From: Paracoccaceae bacterium Fryx2
Lineage (GTDB): Bacteria; Pseudomonadota; Alphaproteobacteria; Rhodobacterales; Rhodobacteraceae
Reading direction: 5' to 3'
DNA: 64,000 bases
Assembly: GCA_032334235.1 (NCBI GenBank)
Contig: JAVSGI010000005.1
Location: forward strand, 1 to 64,000
Part shown: positions 16,975 to 25,157 of the stretch, one piece after another
Numbering within the stretch: position 1 is the stretch's first letter
Layout of the letters: each line of letters starts with the position of its first letter
Position numbers and translations under genes: made by a program
The notes under the pieces: generated by a model
What the model saw: only the letters and a program-made list of their open reading frames with translations
What the model was told of the DNA's origin: nothing
Databases searched by the model: none

Positions 16975-18329
16975 TCCGCCGTTCCTTCCAATTCATCAAC
17001 GGCCACGCCCTTGTGCTCGCGCCGTGCTACCTTCCCCGTCGCAATCTCCCACCGTCGCACGGCGACATCACAATAGACCGGGTCCAATTCCATCGCGAAG
17101 CATCGCCGTCCGCTGCGTTCGGCAGCGACCAACTGGGTGCCAGAGCCGCAGAACGGCTCATAGATCAGGTCGTCGGGATCGCTGAACGCGGTCAGCACCG
17201 CCTCGACCAGCGCCACCGGAAACACCGCTGGGTGCGACCCTGCTGCGCCCAGCCCGCCCTTGTGGCGCATGATGCGGAAGACGCTGTCGGGAATGCGGTG
17301 GCTTTGGATCGCGTTGCCGGTGCCGGTCTTGGCGTGAACGGTGCCGTCGGCGCCGCGCAGCCCACCGCCGCCGAGGGTTTCGCCTGCGTGCTTGGACGGG
17401 ACTGTCTTGTGCGGTTTGCGGGGCGCGCGGTTGAAGTGGAAAATGAACTCGTGCGACGGGGCCAGGCGGCCGTTCCAGTCGCCCGGCAGGCCCGGACCCT
17501 GATCCCAGACATACCAGCCAAAGCGTCGCCAGCCAGAGGTGCGCATCCATTCCACCCATCCTTCCCAATAGGGCTGCCATTCACTGTCTCGGTGCACGAG
17601 GCCGAGGTTGACCAGCAGCTGCGCCTCAGCGGTGACCGGGGCGGCAGCAAACACGCCCTGCATCAGCGCATCCCAATCGCCGACCTTTTCCTTGGCCGCG
17701 CCGTAGTCGCGCTGCTGGGCATACGGTGGCGAGGTGAACATCAGCGTGGCGGTTTCACCTTGCATCAGCTTGGCGACAGCGGTCGGATCGGTGGCATCGC
17801 CGCAGCAGAGGCGGTGTTTGCCCAGCGCCCAGATATCGCCCGGCTTGGTGATAGGTTCGGCGGGCGGGTCGGGGATCGTATCGGCCGCATCATCGGAAAT
17901 CGTTGGGCGGTCATCGGCGTCTGCCAGCAGGGCGTCCAGTTCATCTTCGGGGATCCCGATCAGGCCGAGGTCGAAATCCTCGGCCAGCAGGGCCTGCAAT
18001 TCCTGCAAGAGCAGCGCTTCATCCCAGCCGCCCAGCTCGGTTAACTTATTGTCAGCGATGCGATAAGCCCGGCGCTGCGCCTCGGTCAAATGGCTCAGCA
18101 CGATGACCGGAGCCTCGGTCAGGCCAAGATGGTCGGCGGCCAGGACACGGCCATGACCCGCGATCAACTCGCCGTCCTCGGCCACAAGGCAGGGCACAGT
18201 CCAGCCGAACTCGGCCATGCTGGCAGCGATCTTCGCCACCTGAGTGGCATCATGGGTCTTGGCGTTGCGGGCGTAGGGTTTGAGGCGGGCGAGGGGCCAG
18301 TGCTCGATCCGGTCGGGCTGCATCATCAT
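16971..18329 (-). CDS. ParB-like domain fused to N4/N6 DNA methyltransferase, 452 aa
   Basis: The start is the ATG cluster at 18329 (MMMQPDRIEHWPLARLKPYA), overlapping the upstream stop. Residues 1-150 are a ParB/Srx-type fold: ARNAKTHDATQVAKIAASM, GHGRVLAA and RRAYRIADNKLTELGGWD. The C-terminal part is an amino-methyltransferase with TSPPY (motif IV) near residue 210 and EPFCGSGTQLVAAE (motif I) near residue 400, the motif order of beta-class enzymes. These phage enzymes methylate adenine or N4-cytosine and may protect the genome from host restriction. The next-but-one gene, 18835-20097, is a paralogue of the same design. Confidence 0.85.
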   Translation of the reverse strand: MMMQPDRIEHWPLARLKPYARNAKTHDATQVAKIAASMAEFGWTVPCLVAEDGELIAGHGRVLAADHLGLTEAPVIVLSHLTEAQRRAYRIADNKLTELGGWDEALLLQELQALLAEDFDLGLIGIPEDELDALLADADDRPTISDDAADTIPDPPAEPITKPGDIWALGKHRLCCGDATDPTAVAKLMQGETATLMFTSPPYAQQRDYGAAKEKVGDWDALMQGVFAAAPVTAEAQLLVNLGLVHRDSEWQPYWEGWVEWMRTSGWRRFGWYVWDQGPGLPGDWNGRLAPSHEFIFHFNRAPRKPHKTVPSKHAGETLGGGGLRGADGTVHAKTGTGNAIQSHRIPDSVFRIMRHKGGLGAAGSHPAVFPVALVEAVLTAFSDPDDLIYEPFCGSGTQLVAAERSGRRCFAMELDPVYCDVAVRRWEIATGKVARREHKGVAVDELEGTAE

Positions 18330-18838
18330 TGCGCGGGTCCGGTCAAGGGCGTGTAGACCACCAACGTGGTTGTGCCGGGAAGCCACCAGCTTGGGAAATC
18401 CTCCGGCCAAGTGGTTTGCAGACCTTTCAATTCCGCAAACGCAGCGATGTCCTGCCGTTTGGCGGCATCAAAGGTGCCATAGAGATGTGCGGCGACGGCG
18501 CATGCCATCCGGTCCTTGCGATAGTAGAACGGATGATCAACCAGTTCCCGTGACCAGGGTTCAGCGTAGTAACCGCGGCCGTCGAACAGACCGCGCCGCG
18601 CCAGCACCGCCGCAGTAAAGTCGGACCGGGACAAGGCCCAGCCACGGGTCGCGCCAAACAGCACCGCAAGTCGTTGCTGCACGGTGCGCAGATCCTGTTG
18701 CAGGGCGTTCAGGCGCAGGACGGATTTGGTCCCTGCGATCATGGCGCGCTTGTCGGCAATGGCGCTGATCAGGATACTGATCTCCATTGCGCTTGGGCCG
18801 GTGATGGTGCCAGGCAATTTGGATTTTGCGTTGTTCAT
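18326..18838 (-). CDS. Hypothetical phage protein between two methyltransferases, 170 aa
   Basis: The start is the ATG at 18838 (MNNAKSKLPGTITGPSAMEI), overlapping the stop of the upstream methyltransferase. The middle includes SVLRLNALQQDLRTVQQRLA, a coiled-coil-like helix, and GYYAEPWSRELVDHPFYYRK. No recognised domain; the residues beyond 18838 in the same frame lie inside the methyltransferase and are not coding. It ends by ATGA with the downstream ParB-methyltransferase gene, so the three are translationally linked. Confidence 0.6.
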   Translation of the reverse strand: MNNAKSKLPGTITGPSAMEISILISAIADKRAMIAGTKSVLRLNALQQDLRTVQQRLAVLFGATRGWALSRSDFTAAVLARRGLFDGRGYYAEPWSRELVDHPFYYRKDRMACAVAAHLYGTFDAAKRQDIAAFAELKGLQTTWPEDFPSWWLPGTTTLVVYTPLTGPAQ

Positions 18839-20097
18839 GCCGCCAGCCTCTTGACCTTCAGGTCGGCGAAGGTTTCGCCGGTGTCTGCCAGCACGGCATT
18901 GGCGCCGGTGAATTTCTGCCAGCGCTCGATGGCGACATCGACGTAGACCGGGTTCAGCTCGATCCCGAAGCACACCCGCCCGGTGGTTTCCGCCGCGATC
19001 AGCGTGGTGCCGGATCCCATGAAGGGTTCATACACCGCCTGACCGGGGTTGGAATTGTTCAGCATCGGGCGGCGCATGCACTCGACTGGCTTCTGGGTGC
19101 TGTGGATGGTGGTAGCGTCCTGATCCTTATTGGCGATCTTCCACAGCGTGGTCTGCTTGCGGTCACCGGCCCAATGGCCCTTGCCGGTCTTCTTGACGGC
19201 ATACCAGCAGGGTTCATGTTGCCAGTGGTAATCGCCACGGCTGAAAACGAGGCTCTCCTTGGCCCAGATGATCTGCGACCGAACGTTGAAGCCTACCGCC
19301 ATGAGGCTCTCGGCCACCTCTGCCGCGTGCAGCGCACCGTGCCAGACATAGGCGACATCGCCGGGGAACAGCGCCCAAGCCTCGCGCCAGTCGGCCCGGT
19401 CGTCGTTCAGCACAAGGCCGGTGCGCTTGGTCTTCGCCGCGCCCGTCTGGTTGCGCCAGGAGGGATCGTATTCGACTCCATAGGGCGGGTCGGTCACCAT
19501 CAGCAGGGGGCGAACATCACCGAGCAACCGCCCGACCACATCAGCGGAGGTGCTGTCGCCGCAGATCAACCGGTGTGATCCCAGCTGCCAGAGGTCACCC
19601 GCAACCGACACCGGCGTGACCGGCGGTTCGGGAATGTCGTCTTCGCCCTCAACCGGCCCGTCGCCGCCCAGCGCATCTGGATCCCGCAACAGCGCATCCA
19701 GATCTTCGTCGGTGATCCCGAGCAGCGACAGGTCGAAATCCTCGGCCAGCAGCCCCGCGATCTCGTCGCGCAGCATCGCCTCGTCCCATTCGCCCAGCTC
19801 GGTCAGTTTATTGTCGGCGATCCGGTAAGCCCGACGCTCGGCTTCGTCGAGATGGCTGAGCCGGATCACCGGTACGTCCTTCAACCCGAGCATCGCAGCC
19901 GCCAGCACCCGACCATGCCCGGCAATCAGCTCGCCGTCGTCGGCCACCATGCAGGGCACAGTCCAACCAAACTTTGCCATGCTGGCGGCGATCTTGGCGA
20001 CCTGGTCGGTGCCGTGGATTTTGGCATTGCGGGCATAGGGGCGCAGCCGGTCGAGAGGCCAAGTCTCGATCTGGCTCGGTGCAAAGACCAGGTCCAT
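18835..20097 (-). CDS. ParB-like domain fused to DNA methyltransferase, 420 aa
   Basis: Same architecture as 16971-18329. Residues 1-150: ETWPLDRLRPYARNAKIHG, GHGRVLAAAMLGL and RRAYRIADNKLTELGEWD. The methyltransferase part has VTDPPYGVEYDPSW (motif IV, DPPY) near residue 215 and EPFMGSGTTLIAAE (motif I) near residue 375, followed by CFGIELNPVYVDVAIERW. Beta-class amino-methyltransferase. The two paralogues share the ParB-like end but diverge in the target-recognition region, so they probably read different sites. A terminator hairpin lies about 100 bases upstream. Confidence 0.88.
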   Translation of the reverse strand: MDLVFAPSQIETWPLDRLRPYARNAKIHGTDQVAKIAASMAKFGWTVPCMVADDGELIAGHGRVLAAAMLGLKDVPVIRLSHLDEAERRAYRIADNKLTELGEWDEAMLRDEIAGLLAEDFDLSLLGITDEDLDALLRDPDALGGDGPVEGEDDIPEPPVTPVSVAGDLWQLGSHRLICGDSTSADVVGRLLGDVRPLLMVTDPPYGVEYDPSWRNQTGAAKTKRTGLVLNDDRADWREAWALFPGDVAYVWHGALHAAEVAESLMAVGFNVRSQIIWAKESLVFSRGDYHWQHEPCWYAVKKTGKGHWAGDRKQTTLWKIANKDQDATTIHSTQKPVECMRRPMLNNSNPGQAVYEPFMGSGTTLIAAETTGRVCFGIELNPVYVDVAIERWQKFTGANAVLADTGETFADLKVKRLAA

Positions 20098-20193
20098 GGG
20101 GCGGTTCTCATTTGGGGCAGGGCGGACGTACCAACGCGCGCGGGCAACATGGCCAGCGACAGGATCGGCATCCGCGATGTGGGGAAAACAAAA

Positions 20194-20221
20194 ACGCCCG
20201 CGAGGTTTATCCTCCGGGCGT
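20194..20221 (-). terminator. Rho-independent terminator on the minus strand
   Basis: On the minus strand the stem ACGCCCG pairs with CGGGCGT, with an inner GAGG/CCTC stem around a short loop, followed by TTTTGTTTT. It would stop leftward transcripts before the second ParB-methyltransferase gene, which then needs its own promoter between 20098 and 20190. Confidence 0.7.
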
Positions 20222-20406
20222 AATTTCTCAATGATTTATAGGTAGGTCAAGGGGGCTAGAAATGTCAAGTGAAAAAATGACGTGGATTCAATGACTTCTT
20301 ACGGGGTGGCTTCCGCTGGCTGATGGAGTGGATGCCTCCCTCCCCTACGGCATCGTAATGTGCCAAGCTTTGGACGTTGAAACCAAGCAAATCGAAGGAG
20401 GCATCC

Positions 20407-21426
20407 GTGAAAGAAGTGACCATCATTGGCGTTGATCTTGCAAAGAACGTTTTCCAGCTTCATGGCGCTGCGGCCGATGGTTCGGTCGTGTTCCGCAAGA
20501 AGCTTACGCGGGTTCAGTTTCATAAGTTCATGTCGGGTCATCCCGCCTGCCTTGTGGCGATGGAGGCTTGCGGCAGTTCGCATTACTGGGCGCGTGAGGT
20601 GGCACAGATGGGCCATGACCCACGTCTGATCGCGCCCCGCTACGTCAAGCCCTTCGTCAAGCGGCACAAGAACGATACCGCCGATGCCGAGGCCATCGTC
20701 GAAGCGGCCCTGCGTCCAACCATGCGCTTTGTGGACCCCAAGACGCCAGATCAGCAGGGGGGGGCGGTTTTGTTTCGGACCCGCGCGCAGTTCATTCGTC
20801 AGCGCACCGAGGCCATAAACGCGCTGCGGGCGCATCTTTATGAATTCGGCTATATCGCGCCGATCGGGGTTCAGAATGTGAAGCAACTGGTCGAGATCGT
20901 AGACGCTGACAACAGCGACCTGCCCGCGCTGGTGCGCTTTTCCTGCCGCGAGTTGATTGAACAGATCTCGCGGCTGACCGAGCGGCTTGCGGTGCTGGAC
21001 AAGGAAATCTCTCGTCTTTCAGGCGAGGTCGCCCGGCGTCTGCGGACTATGCCGGGCGTCGGGCCGATCACGGCGCTGGCCGTCGAAACCTTCGCGCCGG
21101 TCATGGAAAGCTTTCGCTGCGGGCGTGATTTCGCGGCATGGCTTGGTCTGGTGCCATTGCAACGATCAACGGGCGGCAAGCAGATCTTGGGCAAGACATC
21201 GAAAATGGGCCAGTGCGATATCCGGCGATTGCTTATTGTCGGCGCGATGGCGGTGGTGGGTTCATCGGTTCGAAGGGGCGCTCCCAAGGGATCATGGTTG
21301 GAGAAAATGCTGGCCCGCAAGCCACGCATGCTGGTCGCCATCGCCTTGGCCAACAAGATGGCGCGCGGTCTTTGGGCCATGTTGACGAAAAACGAGGAAT
21401 ACCGGGGGCCGGTGATGGTGGGGTGA
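20407..21426 (+). CDS. IS110-family (IS1111 group) transposase, 339 aa
   Basis: The GTG at 20407 (KEVTIIGVDLAKNVFQLHG) follows AAGGAGG at five bases; a TTG at 20377 in frame has no ribosome site. The N-terminal DEDD RuvC-like domain has IIGVDLAKN (first Asp), VAMEACGSSHYWAR (Glu), and KNDTADAEAIVEAA (Asp pair). The C-terminal transposase_20 domain has MPGVGPITALAVETFAP and FAAWLGLVPLQRSTGGKQ with the serine region. It appears intact, so this copy may still be active. Confidence 0.9.
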   Translation: MKEVTIIGVDLAKNVFQLHGAAADGSVVFRKKLTRVQFHKFMSGHPACLVAMEACGSSHYWAREVAQMGHDPRLIAPRYVKPFVKRHKNDTADAEAIVEAALRPTMRFVDPKTPDQQGGAVLFRTRAQFIRQRTEAINALRAHLYEFGYIAPIGVQNVKQLVEIVDADNSDLPALVRFSCRELIEQISRLTERLAVLDKEISRLSGEVARRLRTMPGVGPITALAVETFAPVMESFRCGRDFAAWLGLVPLQRSTGGKQILGKTSKMGQCDIRRLLIVGAMAVVGSSVRRGAPKGSWLEKMLARKPRMLVAIALANKMARGLWAMLTKNEEYRGPVMVG

Positions 21427-21680
21427 AATTGAACCCTGCCGCAACCCGCCGCCCGGGAGTGTGAGGAAGGCAATGACCTGCATGGGCAAATGATCGATCA
21501 GATCGGGATCAGGAAAACCAGGGGAAGCCAAAGCGCCAACTTGAGCGCGTCTGAGCTGATTTGGACCTGATCCGCGTATCTCCATACCGGCCCGCGGCAT
21601 GTGAAAAGCCGCACAGAGAGGCCTGACACATGACCGCACTCGATCACATGCCAAGAAGGTCAAAATTTTCCTTGCACAAC
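21427..21680 (+). ncRNA. Candidate bridge RNA region of the IS1111-type element
   Basis: Non-coding 254-base tract between the transposase stop and the right inverted repeat. IS1111-group elements carry the target/donor-guiding RNA on this side. No exact RNA ends can be read by eye. Confidence 0.35.
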
Positions 21681-21719
21681 GGGAGGCATCCACACATGGC
21701 TTCCGGCAGGGTGGCTTCC

Positions 21720-21914
21720 ACAAAGTGGATTCCCTGGATTCCGAAAAGAATCCAGCACGCCAAGATCATGATTCCGCAAGCCTTTGATAATGAGTCGCTT
21801 TTTCCAAAATCGAGTGGCAGGTGGATTCCGCCTGGATTCCCCGGTGAAAGTGCCTGTCGCTAGCGAAATGGCGCGCTGCGCCCCCCCGCATACGTTCAGG
21901 GCCGGGGAGGAACC
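21720..21914. other. Intergenic tract with a short hairpin, no gene seen
   Basis: Contains an inverted repeat CTGGATTC/GAATCCAG at about 21737-21759 and several GTGGATTCC-like repeats, then a C-rich stretch before a GGGGAGG ribosome site. It is the likely promoter and control region of the restriction operon that starts at 21915. No coding frame is convincing. Confidence 0.4.
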
Positions 21915-22061
21915 ATGCCGTGGGGGGGGGTGCGGTTTGTGGTTCCGGGCAATTATGACGGGTTGAGTGATCCCGCAGTCGCGCGTATCGTTAAAGAGAA
22001 AAAACAGCGGAAGTTGAAGGCAAACAAGCCCTTCCGAGGACTTTGGAAGGTGATATTTTGA
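21915..22061 (+). CDS. Small basic protein upstream of hsdM, 48 aa
   Basis: The ATG at 21915 is preceded by GGGGAGG and opens a 48-codon frame: it begins MPWGGVRFVVPGNYDG and ends KPFRGLWKVIF. The basic middle (VKEKKQRKLKANK) fits a nucleic-acid-binding or peptide-regulator role, but no family is recognised. Its TGA (22059-22061) overlaps the TTG start of hsdM (TTGA), which argues for translation and coupling. The nine-G run near the start could be a phase-variation tract: gain or loss of one G would change the frame. Confidence 0.5.
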   Translation: MPWGGVRFVVPGNYDGLSDPAVARIVKEKKQRKLKANKPFRGLWKVIF

Positions 22062-24079
22062 GCCAGGACACGATCAAGACCAACGCCGGTTACATCTGGT
22101 CCATCGCGGAAATCTTGCGCGGGGATTTCAAACAATCAGAATACGGCAAGATCGTTCTGCCTTTTACTGTCCTACGGCGACTCGATTGCCTTTTGGAATT
22201 GACCAAAGCTGCAGTACTTGAAACAGCCGCCACGCTGCCGGAGGAAACCGACGACGAAGCGCGCGCGATGATCTTGACGGCTATCGCCTCACCGGGCGGG
22301 CAAATCTACAACGAAAGCCAGTTTACCTTCGCCTCGCTACGGGGACAAGACCCACGCCAGCTGCGGGCAAACCTGATCGATTACATTGCCAAGTTCAGCC
22401 CGAACGTCCGAGACATCTTTATCGAGAAATTCGAATTCACTGAAACCCTGAAGAAGCTGGACAATGCCGGTATTCTCTGGGCGGTTTTCGACCGGGTCAG
22501 CCAAATTGACTTGCACCCGGAAGCGGTGTCCAACCTTGAAATGGGATACCTGTTCGAAGAGCTGATCCGCCGTTTCTCGGAAATGTCGAACGAAACCGCT
22601 GGGGAGCATTTCACCCCGCGCGAAGTGGTGCGTCTGATGGTTGATCTGCTGATCGCCAATGATCAGGGTGCATTGTCCGGGCGCCACATCGTGCGGCGCA
22701 TATATGATCCAGCATGTGGGACGGGCGGCATGTTGTCCATCGCCGAGGAACGCATGGTGGAGATGAACCCCACCCTTCACGTTGACCTGTTTGGCCAGGA
22801 ACTAAACGCTGAATCCTTCGCCATCTGCAAATCTGACATGCTGGTGAAGGGCCACGATGCGTCGCGCATCGCTTTTGGCAACACCCTGATCCAAGATGCC
22901 CACAAGGGGCAGACCTTCCACTATATGCTGTCGAACCCGCCCTATGGGGTCGACTGGAAGAAATATGCCGATCCGATCAAGGAAGAGGCGGCTGATCGTG
23001 GGATGAAGGGGCGGTTCGGCGCGGGGTTGCCGCGCATCTCGGATGGGCAGCTGCTTTTCCTGCAGCACATGATCTCGAAGATGCGTGACGATGAAAATGG
23101 CTCGCGCATCGGTATCGTGATGAATGGATCGCCGCTGTTCACCGGTGGCGCGGCATCGGGTGAGTCCGAAATTCGGCGCTGGATGCTGGAACAAGATTGG
23201 GTCGAAGCGATCATCGCGCTACCAACTGACATTTTTTATAACACGGGCATTCAGACCTATGTGTGGATCCTGACCAACCGCAAGCCGGTTGATCGATGTG
23301 GCAGGGTACAACTAATCGACGGCTCTGGCGAGCGGTTCTGGCGATCCATGCGCAAGTCCCTGGGGTCGAAGCGCCGGGAAATCACGGATGACGCCCGGGC
23401 CGAGATCGTGCGCATCTATGGCGAGTATCTGAACGGCCATGCCGGTTACGGTGACGTGTCAAAGATTTTCCCCATTACAGATTTTGGCTATCGCGAGATC
23501 CGGGTGGAACGCCCGCTGCGTCTTCGCTTCGAGGTCACGGACGAGGCGTTGATCACGCTCGCCCAAGACAAGGCGATGGAAAAGCTGACCGCCACCGAGA
23601 GGCAGGAGCTGCTTATCGCCCTCAAAGCTGATCTGGGTGGCGAGGTGTTCATGGACCGGGTTGATTTTGACATTGCCCTGACCCGTGCTCTGCGCGACGC
23701 ACGGCTGAAAATCGGAGCGCCGGTTCGTAAGGCCATTCTGTCCCAGTTTGGCACGCCGGATGAAGAAGCAGCGATCTGCCGTGACAAAGACGGCAACCCC
23801 GAACCCAACACCAGCCTGCGCGATCATGAACTGGTGCCGCTGCTGGAAGGCTGGCAGCTCTATTTCGACAGGGAGGTGCGGCCCTTCGTTCCCGATGCTT
23901 GGGTGGACACCGCGTATACCGATGACCGCGACGGCCTGGTGGGTCGGGTTGGGTACGAGATCAACTTCAACCGGTACTTTTACCGTTACGTCCCGCCACG
24001 CCCATTGGCCGAGATCGACGCCGAACTGAAGTCGCTCGAGTCGGAAATCGCAGCCCTCCTGTCCGAGGTGGTGGTATGA
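22058..24079 (+). CDS. hsdM: Type I restriction-modification DNA methyltransferase subunit HsdM, 673 aa
   Basis: The start chosen is the TTG at 22058, with GGAAGG seven bases upstream; an in-frame TTG at 22043 lacks a site. The N-terminal helical domain (SIAEILRGDFKQSEYGKIVL) is followed by the N6-adenine methyltransferase core with IYDPACGTGGMLSIAEERM (motif I, residue about 217) and MLSNPPYGVDWKKYADP (NPPY, residue about 292). HFTPREVVRLMVDLL is the typical motif X region. The C-terminal 200 residues are a long tail with VGRVGYEINFNRYFYRYVPP, as in large HsdM proteins. With HsdS it methylates the recognition site; with HsdR it forms the restriction complex. Intact. Confidence 0.95.
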   Translation: MSQDTIKTNAGYIWSIAEILRGDFKQSEYGKIVLPFTVLRRLDCLLELTKAAVLETAATLPEETDDEARAMILTAIASPGGQIYNESQFTFASLRGQDPRQLRANLIDYIAKFSPNVRDIFIEKFEFTETLKKLDNAGILWAVFDRVSQIDLHPEAVSNLEMGYLFEELIRRFSEMSNETAGEHFTPREVVRLMVDLLIANDQGALSGRHIVRRIYDPACGTGGMLSIAEERMVEMNPTLHVDLFGQELNAESFAICKSDMLVKGHDASRIAFGNTLIQDAHKGQTFHYMLSNPPYGVDWKKYADPIKEEAADRGMKGRFGAGLPRISDGQLLFLQHMISKMRDDENGSRIGIVMNGSPLFTGGAASGESEIRRWMLEQDWVEAIIALPTDIFYNTGIQTYVWILTNRKPVDRCGRVQLIDGSGERFWRSMRKSLGSKRREITDDARAEIVRIYGEYLNGHAGYGDVSKIFPITDFGYREIRVERPLRLRFEVTDEALITLAQDKAMEKLTATERQELLIALKADLGGEVFMDRVDFDIALTRALRDARLKIGAPVRKAILSQFGTPDEEAAICRDKDGNPEPNTSLRDHELVPLLEGWQLYFDREVRPFVPDAWVDTAYTDDRDGLVGRVGYEINFNRYFYRYVPPRPLAEIDAELKSLESEIAALLSEVVV

Positions 24080-24258
24080 AATTTTTGTGTCTCGGTGCGG
24101 ATCGTTATTGCTTTAGTGATACCTCTCGACTATCTGTATTTACAACAAGACCCGCCACGCCTCGGGCAGAGCTTCGGCTTTGTACTGCGCACCCTGGCGG
24201 GTTACTTGTTTTTAGGGCCTGCATTCGCGCCAAAACCAATAACATGGTGGCCCGATGA
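24076..24258 (+). CDS. Possible small ORF coupled between hsdM and abi, 60 aa
   Basis: The ATG at 24076 overlaps the hsdM stop by ATGA and its own TGA overlaps the abi ATG at 24255 by ATGA, exactly the junction style of this operon. The product (MKFLCLGADRYCFSDTSRLS...) is not recognised and uses several rare codons. A second frame over the same bases, from a GTG at 24095, gives a hydrophobic peptide (MRIVIALVIPLDYLYLQ) with better codon use but no ribosome site. One of the two may be expressed, or the tract may simply be a spacer. Confidence 0.35.
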   Translation: MKFLCLGADRYCFSDTSRLSVFTTRPATPRAELRLCTAHPGGLLVFRACIRAKTNNMVAR

Positions 24259-25157
24259 AGTTCACCAAGCCTGCCACATCCATTGATGATCAACTCGCCC
24301 TTCTGCGTCGTCGCGGCATGGTCATAGCTGACGATGTCTCCGCGCGGCACTACCTGCAGCACATCTCCTATTATCGTCTGCGCGCCTACTGGCTGCCCTA
24401 TGAGGCCCCGGTTGCAAACGGTGATCATGGCTTCCTGCCCGATACGCGGTTCGAAGACGTGCTGGCCTTGTACGTTTTTGATCGGCAGCTGCGGCTGCTT
24501 ATCATGGACGCGGTTGAGCGCGTGGAAGTAGCGTTGCGTGCCGGATGGGCGCATCACATGGCAATGACCTATGGCGCGCACGGCTACCTTGAGCAGAGAT
24601 TATACGATAGCCGAGACCGCCACGCGCGCGCCGTTACGACACTGTCGGTTGAATTCAGTCGGTCAAAGGAAACGTTCGCCGATCACTATCGCACCAAATA
24701 CACCGATCCGGTCCTGCCTCCGGTCTGGATGGCGGCCGAGGTCGTTTCGTTTGGGCAGCTGTCGAAGTGGATGGGCAACTTAAAGCTGCGGGCCGACCGC
24801 CAAGCCATCGCAAAGCCCTTTGGACTGGATGAGAAGGCATTAATCTCGTTCGTGCATCACATGAGTTATGTGCGAAACATCTGCGCCCACCACGGGCGGA
24901 TGTGGAACAAGCGGTTCACTGTCACCATGTCTGTGCCAAAGTTTCCGGCAAAATTGCCGGTGGCGATGCGCGGTGCCCATGACCGGATGTTGCACAACAC
25001 TCTTGTCATGCTGGATCACCTACTTCTGGTCGTGGCACCCGACAGTGGTTGGCGCGGTCGGCTGGTGGAGTTGATTGACGGCTGCCCGCAGGCCGATCCG
25101 GCGGCGATGGGCTTTCCGGCGGACTGGCGGGCGCGCGCGGCATGGAGGGTGGCGTGA
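24255..25157 (+). CDS. Abi-family (AbiD/AbiF, HEPN-type) abortive infection protein, 300 aa
   Basis: The Abi_2 family pattern is clear: KPATSIDDQLALLRRRGMVI, YYRLRAYWLPYE (the usual LxxIxYYRLxxY motif), TRFEDVLALYVFDRQLRLL and AVERVEVALRAGWAHHMAM. Near residue 210 it has HHMSYVRNICAHHGRMWN, containing the RN(x)4H HEPN nuclease motif. AbiD/AbiF-type proteins are thought to stop phage growth by cutting RNA or halting the cell. It sits between hsdM and hsdS, overlapping hsdS by TGATG, so the toxin is made with the restriction subunits. Such a location recalls PrrC, the anticodon nuclease guarded by EcoprrI. Confidence 0.88.
   Translation: MKFTKPATSIDDQLALLRRRGMVIADDVSARHYLQHISYYRLRAYWLPYEAPVANGDHGFLPDTRFEDVLALYVFDRQLRLLIMDAVERVEVALRAGWAHHMAMTYGAHGYLEQRLYDSRDRHARAVTTLSVEFSRSKETFADHYRTKYTDPVLPPVWMAAEVVSFGQLSKWMGNLKLRADRQAIAKPFGLDEKALISFVHHMSYVRNICAHHGRMWNKRFTVTMSVPKFPAKLPVAMRGAHDRMLHNTLVMLDHLLLVVAPDSGWRGRLVELIDGCPQADPAAMGFPADWRARAAWRVA

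Larger units (their letters stand above)
20305..21719 (+). mobile_element. IS110-family element of the IS1111 group
   Basis: A single transposase gene is flanked by subterminal inverted repeats of 13 bases: GTGGATGCCTCCC at 20328-20340 and its reverse complement at 21681-21693. Outside these, the ten-base motif GGTGGCTTCC is repeated directly at 20305-20314 and 21710-21719. Subterminal repeats and no true terminal repeats are features of the IS1111 group. The long non-coding part to the right of the gene (21427-21680) is where this group encodes its guide (bridge) RNA. Exact ends within the repeated motif cannot be fixed by eye. Confidence 0.75.

Noticed and set aside
16776-18044. A 422-aa plus-strand frame opposite the first ParB-methyltransferase
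   Set aside because: Antisense shadow; the other strand has clear methyltransferase motifs.
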